A DNA stretch of 34,396 nt from Clostridia bacterium (lineage in GTDB: Bacteria; Bacillota; Clostridia; Christensenellales; CAG-138), in the NCBI GenBank assembly GCA_017395105.1, contig JAFPWD010000025.1, positions 1 through 34,396 on the forward strand. The letters are read 5' to 3'. The notes beneath the pieces are model-generated. The model made no database searches and was not told the DNA's origin. It saw nothing but the letters and a program-made list of their open reading frames with translations. The position numbers and the translations under genes are program-made. Shown one piece after another: positions 23,160 to 31,466 of this stretch. The stretch's first letter is position 1; each line of letters begins with the position of its first letter.

Positions 23160-23188
23160 ATTATATCATGCTAACCGAAACTTAACAA
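23160..23188 (-). promoter_or_regulatory. Probable promoter of the PIG-L/ZIP/YunG-like transcript
   Basis: On the minus strand, -35 TTGTTA (23188-23183), 17-bp spacer, -10 TATAAT (23165-23160). The -35 matches four of six. Confidence 0.55.
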
Positions 23189-23387
23189 TACGGCGCAAGC
23201 AATATAATCGGGCGAAGAACAGACGGTATGCAGTAAAAAATGCGGTGCTTCCGAGAGCGGGGCAGGCAAGCGCTTTCGGGCAAAAGCGCTTGGAAAAGCG
23301 GTTTTTCTTACCGCCGAAGCGACAAAGGCGCGGCGGGATCCGTGGTATCCTTCGATTGGATATACTTTTCATAAGGAGATTGACCGT

Positions 23388-25187
23388 ATGGAGAAAACGA
23401 AATGCCTTTTCTATCGCGCGCTCGAAACTGTGCGGCTGCTGCTGCCGAAGCGGTATTTTGCGCGATGGGTGCTTCCGGCTGCGGCGGCAATGCTGCTTGC
23501 CTGCGGCCTGCCCTTCAACTCCGCGCTCTATTCCTCTTCATCTGCGCCCATGCTCCCCGCTGCGGCGCTCGCCTTCTGCTGCGCCTGCCGCTGCTCGCTC
23601 GGAGTGCAGAGCTTTTTTGCATCGCTGCTCGGCCTCTGTGCGGGAAGCGCCGCTTCGGGCGTTTATTCGGGCTGCATCGCTTCGGCAGCAATGCTCGGGC
23701 TTGAGCTGATTTTCGGTGCGGTGCGCGGGAAACGGGGCTTGAATACGCTTATGAAATATGCCGCACTGCTTGCATCCGGCATAATCACGCTGCCGATAGC
23801 GGCCTTATTGGGGCTGTGGAAGGCGCCGTCCGTTTCTGGCCTTATAGAGCACTTGCTCATCTGCTCGCTGTCGGTCTCGCTCGCGGGCTTTCTTGCCTGC
23901 GGCCTGGATTTTGCCGCGCCTTCGCCGCTAAAAAGAAAAGCGAAGGCCTCGGCGGAGGTTCGCATTCTCTCGCTCGCCCTGCTCGGCGGGCTTGTTTCGG
24001 CTTCGTTTGCCCATACGCGCATATTCGGCCTGAGTATCGGCATGGCGGCTGCGGCGTTCTGCTGCCTTGCATCGGCGAGAAGCTGCGGCCTTTCCGCGAT
24101 CGCCTGCGCGGCGGTGGTCTCCTCGGTGCGGGCTTTTGCGCTCGGCTCCGATATGCTGTTTATTGCCGTCCTCTGCGTTTGCACGCTTCCTGCGGCAATA
24201 CTGCGCCCGCTCGGAAAATGGGGAGTTTTGGCGGGCTTTTTCCTGCCCTCGCTGGCGCTTTTTTATTTTCTTGGCGGTGCGGGCGGCCCATCCCCTGCGG
24301 AGCTGATACTGAGCGCAGCCGCTTTCCTTCTTGCGGATGACGGCATGGTGGAGCTTGACGGAACCGGCGCAAGGGAGGCGGAGCTTGAACGGGAGCTTGA
24401 TAAACGCAGCCGCCGCCTCGGCATGCTCTCGGAGGTGCTGCTTGAAATGTCCAGGCTTTTCGACGGCGCGGATAACGGCGCTTCGGGGCTTGTGAATATG
24501 CAGCTTTCGGGCGTGGCAAGGAGCTTAGCGCGGCTGGCCCTTCCGGAGAGGGAGCAGCGCGAGAGCTACAGTATCGGCATCGGCACGGCGGAGCGCGCGG
24601 GCAGGGATGGGAGCCAAACGGGGGATGCCGCCTGCATACGCGAGCTGGACGGGCTTTGCCTTGCCGCGATAAGCGATGGCATGGGCATGGGTGCTGCGGC
24701 GCGGCGCGAGAGCGAGCAAACGGTGAACATGGTTGCGGACCTTGTTTGCTGCGGCTTTGATATAGACTCGGCGGCGGAGCTTGTGAACAGGCTTTTGCTG
24801 CTTCGCGAGGGCGGGGAGAGCTATGCAACGCTCGATGCGCTTGTTTTCGACAGGCGCAAGGGCAGCGCGATCGCGGCAAAGCACGGCGCGCCGGCAAGCT
24901 ATATCGTTCGCCACGGCAGACCCAATGCGCTCTGCGCGGAAGCGCTCCCCGTTGGGATAGTTGAGGAGGCGAGAACGGCCGTTTTCAGCCTTAAGCTCAA
25001 GCGTGGGGACGTGATAATAATGATGAGCGACGGCGTTTCGGATGCGCTCGGAAATGAGCTTGATTCGGCGATCGTGAAAACGGCGCAGAAAAGCGATCCC
25101 AAGGCAGCGGCAGCAGAGCTGGTGGAATGTGCGCGAAGCATGGGGGGCGAGGATGATATGACGGCGATAGTGGCACGGGTGAGCTGA
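23388..25187 (+). CDS. spoIIE: Stage II sporulation protein E-like phosphatase, short form
   Basis: A 599-residue membrane phosphatase; ATG 23388 follows AAGGAGA. Residues about 25-315 hold some ten hydrophobic helices, as in SpoIIE. Residues 325-390 are a helical linker, and 393-599 a PP2C-type phosphatase domain with ISDGMGMG (Asp430), MMSDGVSDA (about 546-552) and GGEDDMTAIV (586-595), all metal-binding motifs of the family. In Bacillus subtilis SpoIIE is 827 residues with a central region of about 270 between membrane and phosphatase; here it is about 75. SpoIIE dephosphorylates SpoIIAA and so activates sigma-F in the forespore. The architecture supports that call; a general membrane PP2C is the alternative. 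Confidence 0.82.
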   Translation: MEKTKCLFYRALETVRLLLPKRYFARWVLPAAAAMLLACGLPFNSALYSSSSAPMLPAAALAFCCACRCSLGVQSFFASLLGLCAGSAASGVYSGCIASAAMLGLELIFGAVRGKRGLNTLMKYAALLASGIITLPIAALLGLWKAPSVSGLIEHLLICSLSVSLAGFLACGLDFAAPSPLKRKAKASAEVRILSLALLGGLVSASFAHTRIFGLSIGMAAAAFCCLASARSCGLSAIACAAVVSSVRAFALGSDMLFIAVLCVCTLPAAILRPLGKWGVLAGFFLPSLALFYFLGGAGGPSPAELILSAAAFLLADDGMVELDGTGAREAELERELDKRSRRLGMLSEVLLEMSRLFDGADNGASGLVNMQLSGVARSLARLALPEREQRESYSIGIGTAERAGRDGSQTGDAACIRELDGLCLAAISDGMGMGAAARRESEQTVNMVADLVCCGFDIDSAAELVNRLLLLREGGESYATLDALVFDRRKGSAIAAKHGAPASYIVRHGRPNALCAEALPVGIVEEARTAVFSLKLKRGDVIIMMSDGVSDALGNELDSAIVKTAQKSDPKAAAAELVECARSMGGEDDMTAIVARVS

Positions 25188-25193
25188 AAAGGA

Positions 25194-25222
25194 TTGTTTT
25201 ATCGCCCCGCATTTGGTATAAT
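25194..25222 (+). promoter_or_regulatory. Promoter of the solute-binding protein gene
   Basis: -35 TTGTTT (25194-25199), 17-bp spacer, -10 TATAAT (25217-25222), preceded by TTGG. Confidence 0.7.
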
Positions 25223-25260
25223 TGAAGCGATAACACCACCGAAAGGCAAACTCAAAAGGC

Positions 25261-26178
25261 ATGAGAAGGCGGCTTGGAATTCGCAGAGGAACGAGGAGCA
25301 CGGGGCTGACACTGCGCGGCGAGCGCGGCAGACCCCTTAGAATACTGCTCATTTCCGCGCTTGCGCTTGCCGCCGCTTTTGCGCTTTTCAACTATCTAAA
25401 GCCCGAAAAGCAGCTAAAATCCGCCGCCGAGGTGAAGCGGATAACGGATAAGGGCATACTGACCGTTGGCATAAGAAACGATATACCGGGCTTTTCCCTG
25501 AACGGAGAGGGGCTCGAGGTGGAGCTTGCGGAGCTGTTTGCGGAGTATATGCTTCCCGAAAGCGGCGAAAAGCCTGTGAAGCTCGTTTTCGTTACCGCCC
25601 AAACCGCCGAAACCAAGCTCTCGGACGGCAGCATAGATGTGGCTATAGCCCTGATGCAGAAGGGCGCGAGCGGCAAATTCGAGTATTCATACCCGTATTA
25701 TACCGATGCATGCCGCGTTATAATAAGAAAGGGCGCAGCGAAAAAAACGCTCGATCAAATGCTGATAGGCTGCGTTCAAAACACCTCGGCATCGAGCGTG
25801 CTGAATAAATACATAGGTGCGCACGAAACCAAGGTTGAAAGAAACCTTATCGACAGGCTGCGCGGCATTGAAAAGGAGCTGCCCGAAAACGCCGTCACGT
25901 TCGATAAAAAGGCGTTTGCATCCTATCCCGATCTTCTGACCGCGCTTGAAAAGGGCAGGATAGACTGCGCCGTGCTGCCCGAGGTTTACGCGAAGCTGTA
26001 TTCGGAGAGCTTCGAGTTTGATATGACCCGCGACAGCATCGGCAGCATCAGCTACGCCATCGCCGCTTCGGCGGATGAGCCTGCGATAGCCCGCCTTGCG
26101 GATGTGTTCATATATGAGCTGCGCGAAAGCGGCAAGCTCGGCGAGCTTCTCAAAAAGCATGCGCTTATCGATCCGTAA
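25261..26178 (+). CDS. Membrane-tethered family 3 solute-binding protein
   Basis: A 305-residue protein. A basic N-terminus (MRRRLGIRRGTRSTG) precedes one helix at about 28-42 (ILLISALALAAAFALF) that acts as an uncleaved signal anchor; there is no lipobox. The remainder is a type II periplasmic-binding fold of SBP family 3: RITDKGILTVGIRNDIPGFSL, GLEVELAELFAEYML, SDGSIDVAIALM, and LEKGRIDCAVLPEVYAKL. These normally catch polar amino acids for ABC importers, but no permease or ATPase is nearby, so it may be a sensor or an orphan binding protein. The ribosome site is poor (AAAGG, close to the ATG). It sits between spoIIE and a ParB-like gene. Confidence 0.75.
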   Translation: MRRRLGIRRGTRSTGLTLRGERGRPLRILLISALALAAAFALFNYLKPEKQLKSAAEVKRITDKGILTVGIRNDIPGFSLNGEGLEVELAELFAEYMLPESGEKPVKLVFVTAQTAETKLSDGSIDVAIALMQKGASGKFEYSYPYYTDACRVIIRKGAAKKTLDQMLIGCVQNTSASSVLNKYIGAHETKVERNLIDRLRGIEKELPENAVTFDKKAFASYPDLLTALEKGRIDCAVLPEVYAKLYSESFEFDMTRDSIGSISYAIAASADEPAIARLADVFIYELRESGKLGELLKKHALIDP

Positions 26179-26356
26179 GGAAGCGATCCCGCCCGATCAT
26201 CAAAGACCCTTTTCCCATAGCTAAAATCAAATATAAAGCCGATATTCGGCATTTGCGACAGGAAGCTCCAAAAGCTTCCTTTCTTCGCTGTTGCGCCGAT
26301 TTCGACAGGGGATTATAATTGAAATAAGCAAATTGCGGCGAATGCGAGGGAACTCA

Positions 26357-27211
26357 ATGGCATTATTCGGTTTTTTGAAGAATAAAAAGGTGGGGCAGAG
26401 GCTCGAGGAGCTGCCCGTTTCGCGTATCGTTACGCCCGAGAACCGCAGACGTAAGCTTGCGGACGACGGGAGCCTTGATGAGCTCGCCCGCTCTATTGCG
26501 CATTCGGGGCTTTTATGCCCGCTTTCGGTGCGCAAAAAGGGAGCGTGGTATGAGCTCGTTTCCGGCGAAAGGCGGCTTAGGGCGGTAAAACGGCTCGGGT
26601 ATAAGCGCGTTTTATGCATAGTGAACGCAGGCCCGGCCGAAAACGCCGCCCTCGTTGCGATGATAGAGGACGTTCAGAGCGAAAGACCCGATTTTTTCGA
26701 GGTCGGGGAATGCTGCCTCAAGCTGATGAACCGCCTGCATCTCAGCGGCGAGCAGCTCGCGGTTCGCCTTGGCAAAAGCAGCAGCTTCGTTGAAGAAAAG
26801 CTTGCCCTGCTCGCGATAGAGCCAACGGTGCGCGACGGGATACGGCGCTACGCGCTCTCGGAGAGGCATGCAAAAGCGGCGCTCGCGCTCGATGAAACCG
26901 AAAAACGCCTTGAGCTCGTGCATCGGGCGGGCGAGGGCGGACTCGGCGCGGAGGAGACCGAGCTTCTTGCAAGGCGCATGCTCGGCGAGGCTTGCGAAAC
27001 CACCGAGGAGCAAAGACCGCGCCGCACGGTGGTGCGCCTCGTTCGCGATTACCGCGTTTTTCTGAACACCGTCAGCATCGCCTGCGAGCAGCTTCGCTCG
27101 GGCGGGCTGAAGGTGGATATGGACAGCAGCAACAGGGAGGACGGACTGGATCTTGTGATAAGCGTTACAAGGGAGCGGGCGAAGAAAAGGGGAGCGGTGA
27201 ACAGCGAATAG
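26357..27211 (+). CDS. ParB/Noc-like DNA-binding protein
   Basis: A 284-residue protein; ATG 26357 lies seven bases after GAGGG. The N-terminal ParB CTPase/nuclease-like domain has the box SRIVTPENRRRKL, LDELARSIAHSGLLCPLSVR, the hallmark GERRLRAVKRLGY (GERRLRA at 70-76) and EDVQSERPDFFE, followed by a KorB-type HTH (LHLSGEQLAVRLGKSSSFVEEKL). The C-terminus (about 215-284) would be the dimer domain. ParB and Noc bind parS- or NBS-type sites and clamp on DNA using CTP. No parA (soj) adjoins, and no gidB or rnpA neighbours are present, so it is an orphan; whether it is chromosomal ParB, Noc or a regulator cannot be settled here. Confidence 0.85.
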   Translation: MALFGFLKNKKVGQRLEELPVSRIVTPENRRRKLADDGSLDELARSIAHSGLLCPLSVRKKGAWYELVSGERRLRAVKRLGYKRVLCIVNAGPAENAALVAMIEDVQSERPDFFEVGECCLKLMNRLHLSGEQLAVRLGKSSSFVEEKLALLAIEPTVRDGIRRYALSERHAKAALALDETEKRLELVHRAGEGGLGAEETELLARRMLGEACETTEEQRPRRTVVRLVRDYRVFLNTVSIACEQLRSGGLKVDMDSSNREDGLDLVISVTRERAKKRGAVNSE

Positions 27212-27255
27212 CGAATAGTGAAGTGTTGAGATTGAAATTCCTGCGGAATTTCCAT
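27203..27255 (+). repeat. Dispersed 3'-end repeat, copy A
   Basis: Contains GCGAATAGTGAA and the hairpin GAAATTCCTGCGGAATTT. Its 5' end overlaps the stop of the ParB-like gene. Copies B and C are at 32674 and 33521. Confidence 0.6.
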
Positions 27256-27262
27256 AAAAATT

Positions 27263-27310
27263 AAACAGCTTTTCCGATACTGTCGGGAAAGCTGTTTGGC
27301 TTTTCTTTTT
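27263..27310. terminator. Bidirectional terminator
   Basis: A 15-bp stem pairs 27263-27277 with 27283-27297 (one G-T pair), followed by TTTTCTTTTT; the opposite side continues AATTTTT. It separates two convergent genes. Confidence 0.88.
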
Positions 27311-27948
27311 TAGGCGAGGAACTCGCTTCCAAGCTCCTTCAGGCGGTGCTCATAGGGTGAAACGGGCATATCCTTCTTCAAAATATTTTCGATTATCCAC
27401 CGCTTCACCCGAAGCAGGAACAGCTCGAAGCGAAGCCTGAGCTTGTGCTTGCCGTAGTAGATGCGGTCGTACTTAAGGCAGTTGAATTCGTAGTCCTGAA
27501 CGCTCTGCCCCGAAGACGGAGCGATGAACGCCACGCCGAGCTTCGCCGCCTCATCGGTAGTGAGATCGTGTCTCATTTGCAAAAGGCCGGGCAGCGCCTC
27601 GGACTCGCAGCCGTCCGTGCCGTTCATGTGCGCCGAAACCTTGCGCCAGCGGTAGAGCTCCTTGCGGTATTCGAGCGGATGCTTTTTGAAAAATTCCTCA
27701 TCGCCCATCAGCGCGCGGCGCTTGCGAAGAAAGATCGGGCGGTAGACCGCCACACCGAAGATGGGGATAATGGAGAAAGCGAGCAGAGAAAGGATGATGA
27801 AAACGGGCGTGCTCATCTTGTGGGAATAGGTAAAGACGAGCGCGAGCGGAAGCCCGCCGAAGCATACGAAAAGCACCTTCGTGAGCGTTGTGAACAGCAT
27901 GGTGATAAAGCTGAAATTATTGACGGTCTGCTTTTTGAATAAGCGCAT
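27310..27948 (-). CDS. Two-TM protein of uncharacterised repeated-domain family (one copy)
   Basis: A 212-residue protein; ATG at 27948 has AGGAGG five bases before it. Residues about 15-70 form two membrane helices (LTKVLFVCFGGLPLALVF and FIILSLLAFSIIPIFGVAV). A cytoplasmic part follows with GDEEFFKKHPLEYRKELYRWRKVSAHMNG, LPGLLQMRHDLTTDEAAKLGV, KYDRIYYGKH, and the ending PYEHRLKELGSEFLA. The same domain occurs twice in the gene upstream on this strand. I know no family name or function for it. An extended -10 (TGCTATAAT at 28010-28002) suggests it has its own promoter, inside the terminator of the upstream gene. Confidence 0.7.
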   Translation of the reverse strand: MRLFKKQTVNNFSFITMLFTTLTKVLFVCFGGLPLALVFTYSHKMSTPVFIILSLLAFSIIPIFGVAVYRPIFLRKRRALMGDEEFFKKHPLEYRKELYRWRKVSAHMNGTDGCESEALPGLLQMRHDLTTDEAAKLGVAFIAPSSGQSVQDYEFNCLKYDRIYYGKHKLRLRFELFLLRVKRWIIENILKKDMPVSPYEHRLKELGSEFLA

Positions 27949-28001
27949 AGAACCTCCTTTTCCGCCATAAAAAGCGGAGCCTTCGGCGCATTTTAAACGG
28001 C

Positions 28002-28010
28002 ATTATAGCA
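28002..28010 (-). promoter_or_regulatory. Extended -10 promoter for the 27310-27948 gene
   Basis: TGCTATAAT on the minus strand at 28010-28002, with no recognisable -35; it overlaps the T-run of the preceding terminator. Confidence 0.45.
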
Positions 28011-28052
28011 AAAAAACGAAGGGGCGTATCCTTATGCGGATGCATCCCTTCG
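28010..28052 (-). terminator. Terminator of the 28063-29382 gene
   Basis: On the minus strand a 15-bp stem with two mismatches (28052-28038 with 28031-28017) is followed by seven T. Confidence 0.8.
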
Positions 28053-28062
28053 GGCAGTAAGC

Positions 28063-29382
28063 TTACGCGGCCTCTTCGGCAAGGAATTCGTCCTTCAATT
28101 CATAGAGACGGTTCTCGTATGAGGACTGCGGAGTGCTTTCGTTTTTGAAGATGAGCGAGAATGCGCGCTTTACCTTTATGGAGCGAAGCTCCTTTTCTAT
28201 CCTGCGCGGGTGCTTGCCGTAGTAGATGCGGTCGTATTTCTCAAGGTTAAATTCAAGCCCGTTTTCATAGGCAAGCGAACCGTCCGCCTTGCTCATGGCC
28301 ATGTTTACTCCGAATCTTAGAGCATCCTCTGCGGTAAGCTCGCGCTTTATCTGCAAAAGCCCGGGCAGAAGCTCGGAATCGTCGCTCATAGCGCCGTTGA
28401 TCTGGGCGGAAACCTTGCGCCAGCGGGCGATCTCCCTGCGGTATTCGCGGGGATGCCTTAAAAAATACGCTTCTTCGCCAAGCATATAGCGCTCGGCACG
28501 CTTAAATATGGGCTTTAAGCAAATGAAGGCGGCTATCAGTATCAACGAGAAGGCGAGTGCTTTGAGAATAAGATAGACGGGGGTGGAAAGGGCATGTGCA
28601 TGGATCGTTATGTAGCCATACGGGAAGCCGATGATGGGTATCAGCGAAAACAGCAAACAGTATTTGCTCGCAGCTCTAACAAAGCTGTAATCGGTTGAAG
28701 AATTCTTCTTCGGCTTTTCCTCCTTTGCAAGAACGCGGCAGCCTGCGGCAGCGTACTCATCGCGAAGCTCGATCAGGCGGCGCTCGTAGGGATCCACCGG
28801 CATATCGCAATTTTTAAGAAGAAGGAAGAGCGAGCGCTTGATATTGAGCCTGCGAAGCTCACGCTTGAGCATGCGCGGATGCTTGCCGTAGTAGATGCGG
28901 TCGTATTTTTCGCAACTGAATTCAACGTCCTTAAAGGCTTCTTCGAATTTGGAACCGCCATGCACAACGCCGAGGCGCGCCGCATCCTCGGTTGAAAGCT
29001 CGCGCCTGAGCTGCAAAAGCCCGGGCAGTAGCTCGATGTCGCTGTCGTTTACGCCGTTCATAAAGGCGGAGACCCTGTGCCAGCGCGCAACCTCGCGGCG
29101 AAATTCGCGCGGATGCCTTTTGAAGAAGGCTTCATCGCCAAGCAGGGTGCGTTCGGCGCGCAGTATGGACGGGCGAACGCAGATTTCGCCAAGCACGACC
29201 AGCCATGCAAAGCCGAGTGCCAGCAGCAGCTGGAACATGGTTGCGGAAAGCCTGTGTGCGTACATGAGAACAAGCGCGGGAGGAAAGCCCATGAGCAGGT
29301 ACGATGAGATGACGAAGAGCGCGTGAAACAGGGCGCGGGGCAGGCTGTAGTGATTTGCGGAATTTCGTTTGGAAAATTTCAT
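28063..29382 (-). CDS. Membrane protein with two copies of the uncharacterised repeated domain
   Basis: A 439-residue protein. I choose the start at 29382 (MKFSKRNSANH), with GGAG eight bases upstream; the longer frame to 29523 lies in the leader. It contains two tandem copies of the domain in the 27310-27948 gene, residues about 10-210 and 225-435. Each has two membrane helices, a GDEAFF/GEEAYF-(K/L)RHPREFR stretch, AR-WR-KVSA-NG, LLPGLLQ, EDAARLGV/EDALRFGV, KYDRIYYGKHPR and a closing PYERRL-ELRDEY or SYENRLYELKDEF. A Lys-rich linker (KEEKPKKNSS) joins the halves. It looks like an internal duplication plus a separate third copy. Function unknown. The promoter is at 29548-29576, with a leader of about 150 bases. 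Confidence 0.72.
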   Translation of the reverse strand: MKFSKRNSANHYSLPRALFHALFVISSYLLMGFPPALVLMYAHRLSATMFQLLLALGFAWLVVLGEICVRPSILRAERTLLGDEAFFKRHPREFRREVARWHRVSAFMNGVNDSDIELLPGLLQLRRELSTEDAARLGVVHGGSKFEEAFKDVEFSCEKYDRIYYGKHPRMLKRELRRLNIKRSLFLLLKNCDMPVDPYERRLIELRDEYAAAGCRVLAKEEKPKKNSSTDYSFVRAASKYCLLFSLIPIIGFPYGYITIHAHALSTPVYLILKALAFSLILIAAFICLKPIFKRAERYMLGEEAYFLRHPREYRREIARWRKVSAQINGAMSDDSELLPGLLQIKRELTAEDALRFGVNMAMSKADGSLAYENGLEFNLEKYDRIYYGKHPRRIEKELRSIKVKRAFSLIFKNESTPQSSYENRLYELKDEFLAEEAA

Positions 29383-29547
29383 TTCGATCTCCTTTCGTTG
29401 TATGCCATGACAGGCAAAGCGAGGTGTTTTTTCGGCAATTAGCCGCGCTCGAACGGATTGTGAAAGGGGAAATAAGTGCTTCCGCTGCGAACGGCCGCAG
29501 GCAAGAGCGGGTACAACAAACAAACGCTCTTGCGGAGTGGCGAGTAT

Positions 29548-29576
29548 ATTATAACATTATGCAGAGCTGATGTAAA
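29548..29576 (-). promoter_or_regulatory. Promoter of the repeated-domain gene
   Basis: On the minus strand, -35 TTTACA (29576-29571), 17-bp spacer, -10 TATAAT (29553-29548). Confidence 0.78.
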
Positions 29577-29662
29577 GTGTTTTTATTATAAACTATATTC
29601 AATTTGCATATTTTTTGCTATTTTGGAGCGAAGAAGTACACGAACCCGTCACCTCCGCGCCA

Positions 29663-29690
29663 TTGACACGGCGGAGGGCTGTGGTATAAT
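29663..29690 (+). promoter_or_regulatory. Promoter of the ABC transporter operon
   Basis: -35 TTGACA (29663-29668), 16-bp spacer ending TGG, -10 TATAAT (29685-29690). Confidence 0.8.
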
Positions 29691-29750
29691 TGTTAAGAAT
29701 ATACCGCGCAGCAGAAAGTGCGCGGAGCATAAAGGAGCCGAAAAACAAAA

Positions 29751-30635
29751 ATGCAGGCGATAAAAACCGAAAAACTGACAAAATATTACGGCAAAAAGCG
29801 CGGAATAATCGATGTTTCGCTCGAGGTGAGCGAGGGCGCGGTGATGGGCTTCATCGGGCCGAACGGTGCGGGCAAGAGCACCACCATAAGAACGCTGCTC
29901 GGACTGCTTTTCCCAACGGGCGGCGGAGCGAGCGTGCTCGGCATGGATATTTTAAAGGATAAAACGCGGATTCTCGAAAGCGTGGGCTATCTTCCTCCCG
30001 AAACGGCGTTTTATTCGGGTATGCGCGCGCATGAGGTGATCGAGCTTTCGGCGCGGCTTCGCAAAAAGGATTGCGCCGAGGAAGCAAAGCGGCTCTGCGA
30101 TAGGCTTGAGCTGGACACGAAGCGCAGGGTGCGCGAGCTTTCGCTCGGCAATAAAAAGAAGGTCGGCATAGTTTGCGCAATGCAGCATAGACCCCGGCTC
30201 TACATCCTCGATGAGCCAACGAGCGGGCTCGATCCGCTGATACGCCGCCGGTTTTTCGAGCTTTTGGCGGAGCGAAACGCCGAGGGCGCAACGGTGCTTC
30301 TCTCCTCGCACGATCTCTCCGAGGTGGCGAAAAGCTGCACCCATGCCGCGATGATCCGCGAGGGAAGGCTGCTTGCTTCGGGCAGGCTCAACGAGCTTGC
30401 GGGCGCGGGCGCAAAGCAGGTCGCGCTGCGGGGCGTTCGGGATGCTTCGCCGCTCAAAAAGCTTGAAAATACAAGCGCTTTTGAGCAAAACGGCGATGAG
30501 CTATCCTTCCTGTATTCGGGAAGTGCGAAGGAGCTGGTTTCGGCGCTTTCGGTGCTCGAGTTCAGCGATATAGATATCCGCGAGCAGGAGCCTGAGGAGG
30601 TTTTCATGCGCTATTATTCGAGTGAGGAAAAATGA
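29751..30635 (+). CDS. ABC transporter ATP-binding protein
   Basis: A 294-residue ATPase of the ABC-2 exporter type. Walker A is GPNGAGKST (36-44), the signature is LSLGNKKKVGI (about 134-144), Walker B is LYILDEPTSGLDP and the switch His is in LLSSHDLSEV. LSLGNKKK in place of LSGGQ-type signatures is a frequent variant in BcrA/YxlF-like exporters. The C-terminal 80 residues are an accessory domain typical of these subunits (GRLNELAGAG, EEVFMRYY). ATG 29751 is preceded by AAAGGAG at an unusually long spacing of about 13 bases. The partner permease starts one base after its stop. Substrate not evident; drugs, peptides or lipids are all possible. Confidence 0.92.
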   Translation: MQAIKTEKLTKYYGKKRGIIDVSLEVSEGAVMGFIGPNGAGKSTTIRTLLGLLFPTGGGASVLGMDILKDKTRILESVGYLPPETAFYSGMRAHEVIELSARLRKKDCAEEAKRLCDRLELDTKRRVRELSLGNKKKVGIVCAMQHRPRLYILDEPTSGLDPLIRRRFFELLAERNAEGATVLLSSHDLSEVAKSCTHAAMIREGRLLASGRLNELAGAGAKQVALRGVRDASPLKKLENTSAFEQNGDELSFLYSGSAKELVSALSVLEFSDIDIREQEPEEVFMRYYSSEEK

Positions 30636-30636
30636 T

Positions 30637-31419
30637 ATGACGGTATTTTGGCATGAGATAAAGCGTGGGCGCAGGGCGCTCATTATTTGGACGGCGGCTA
30701 TCGCGGCGATGCTTGCGATAAGCGTTTTCGTGTATCCCCAGATGCGCGAGCAGATGGAGGGCATGAACGAGATGTTTGCCGATATGGGCGCGTTCACGGC
30801 GGCATTCGGCATGGATAAGCTGAATTTCGGCGAATTCAAGGGCTATTTCGCCGTCGAATGCGGAAACGTGCTCGGTCTCGGCGGCGCGATGTTCGCAGCG
30901 GTGCTCGGTATCGCCATGCTCGGCAAGGAGCAGAAGGACAACACGGCGGATTTTCTTCTTACCCACCCCGTAACGCGGAAAAGAGTTGTGCTTGAAAAGC
31001 TGCTTTCGGTTTATGCGCAGATACTCGTTTTGAATATCATCGTTGCGGCAGTTGCGGCGCTTTCGATACTCGCTATCGGCGAAAAGCTTGAGATAAGGCT
31101 CTTTTTCCTGCTTTTTGCGGCGTACACACTTATGCAGCTCGAGCTTGCCTCGATCTGCTTCGGCATTTCGGCATTCTTGAGCTCGGCGGGCTTCGGCATC
31201 GGCATAGGCATCGCGCTTTTGATGTATTTTCTGAATATCCTTTCCAATATCACGAAGGATGCGGAGTTTTTGAAGTTCATCACGCCCTTTGCCTACGCGG
31301 ACGGCGCGGAGATAGTTACGAATGCGAAAATAACGCTCAAATACCTTGCTTCGGGTATGCTTCTTGCGCTCGCCGGCGTGATCGCGGCGTTTTTGAAGTA
31401 CCCGAAAAAGGATCTGTAA
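30637..31419 (+). CDS. ABC-2 type transporter permease
   Basis: A 260-residue membrane protein with six predicted helices: ALIIWTAAIAAMLAISVFV, then VLGLGGAMFAAVLGIAML, ILVLNIIVAAVAALSIL, a Phe/Leu-rich helix, IGIGIALLMYFLNIL and the last ASGMLLALAGVIAAFL. GKEQKDNTADFLLTHPVTRKRVVLEKL in the cytoplasmic loop is the usual coupling region of ABC-2 permeases. I choose ATG 30637, with GAGG nine bases upstream, rather than the GTG at 30622 inside the ATPase gene. It forms the exporter with the preceding ATPase. Confidence 0.9.
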   Translation: MTVFWHEIKRGRRALIIWTAAIAAMLAISVFVYPQMREQMEGMNEMFADMGAFTAAFGMDKLNFGEFKGYFAVECGNVLGLGGAMFAAVLGIAMLGKEQKDNTADFLLTHPVTRKRVVLEKLLSVYAQILVLNIIVAAVAALSILAIGEKLEIRLFFLLFAAYTLMQLELASICFGISAFLSSAGFGIGIGIALLMYFLNILSNITKDAEFLKFITPFAYADGAEIVTNAKITLKYLASGMLLALAGVIAAFLKYPKKDL

Positions 31420-31466
31420 GCGTTCAAACCGATATTTCTTTTTGATATTGCTTTCGGAGGAAGTCT

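Larger units (their letters stand above)
29383..29750. other. Divergent promoter region
   Basis: The 368 bases hold no gene I can support. They carry the minus-strand promoter (29548-29576) with its leader, an AT-rich spacer (29577-29640), and the plus-strand promoter of the ABC operon (29663-29690). Confidence 0.65.
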
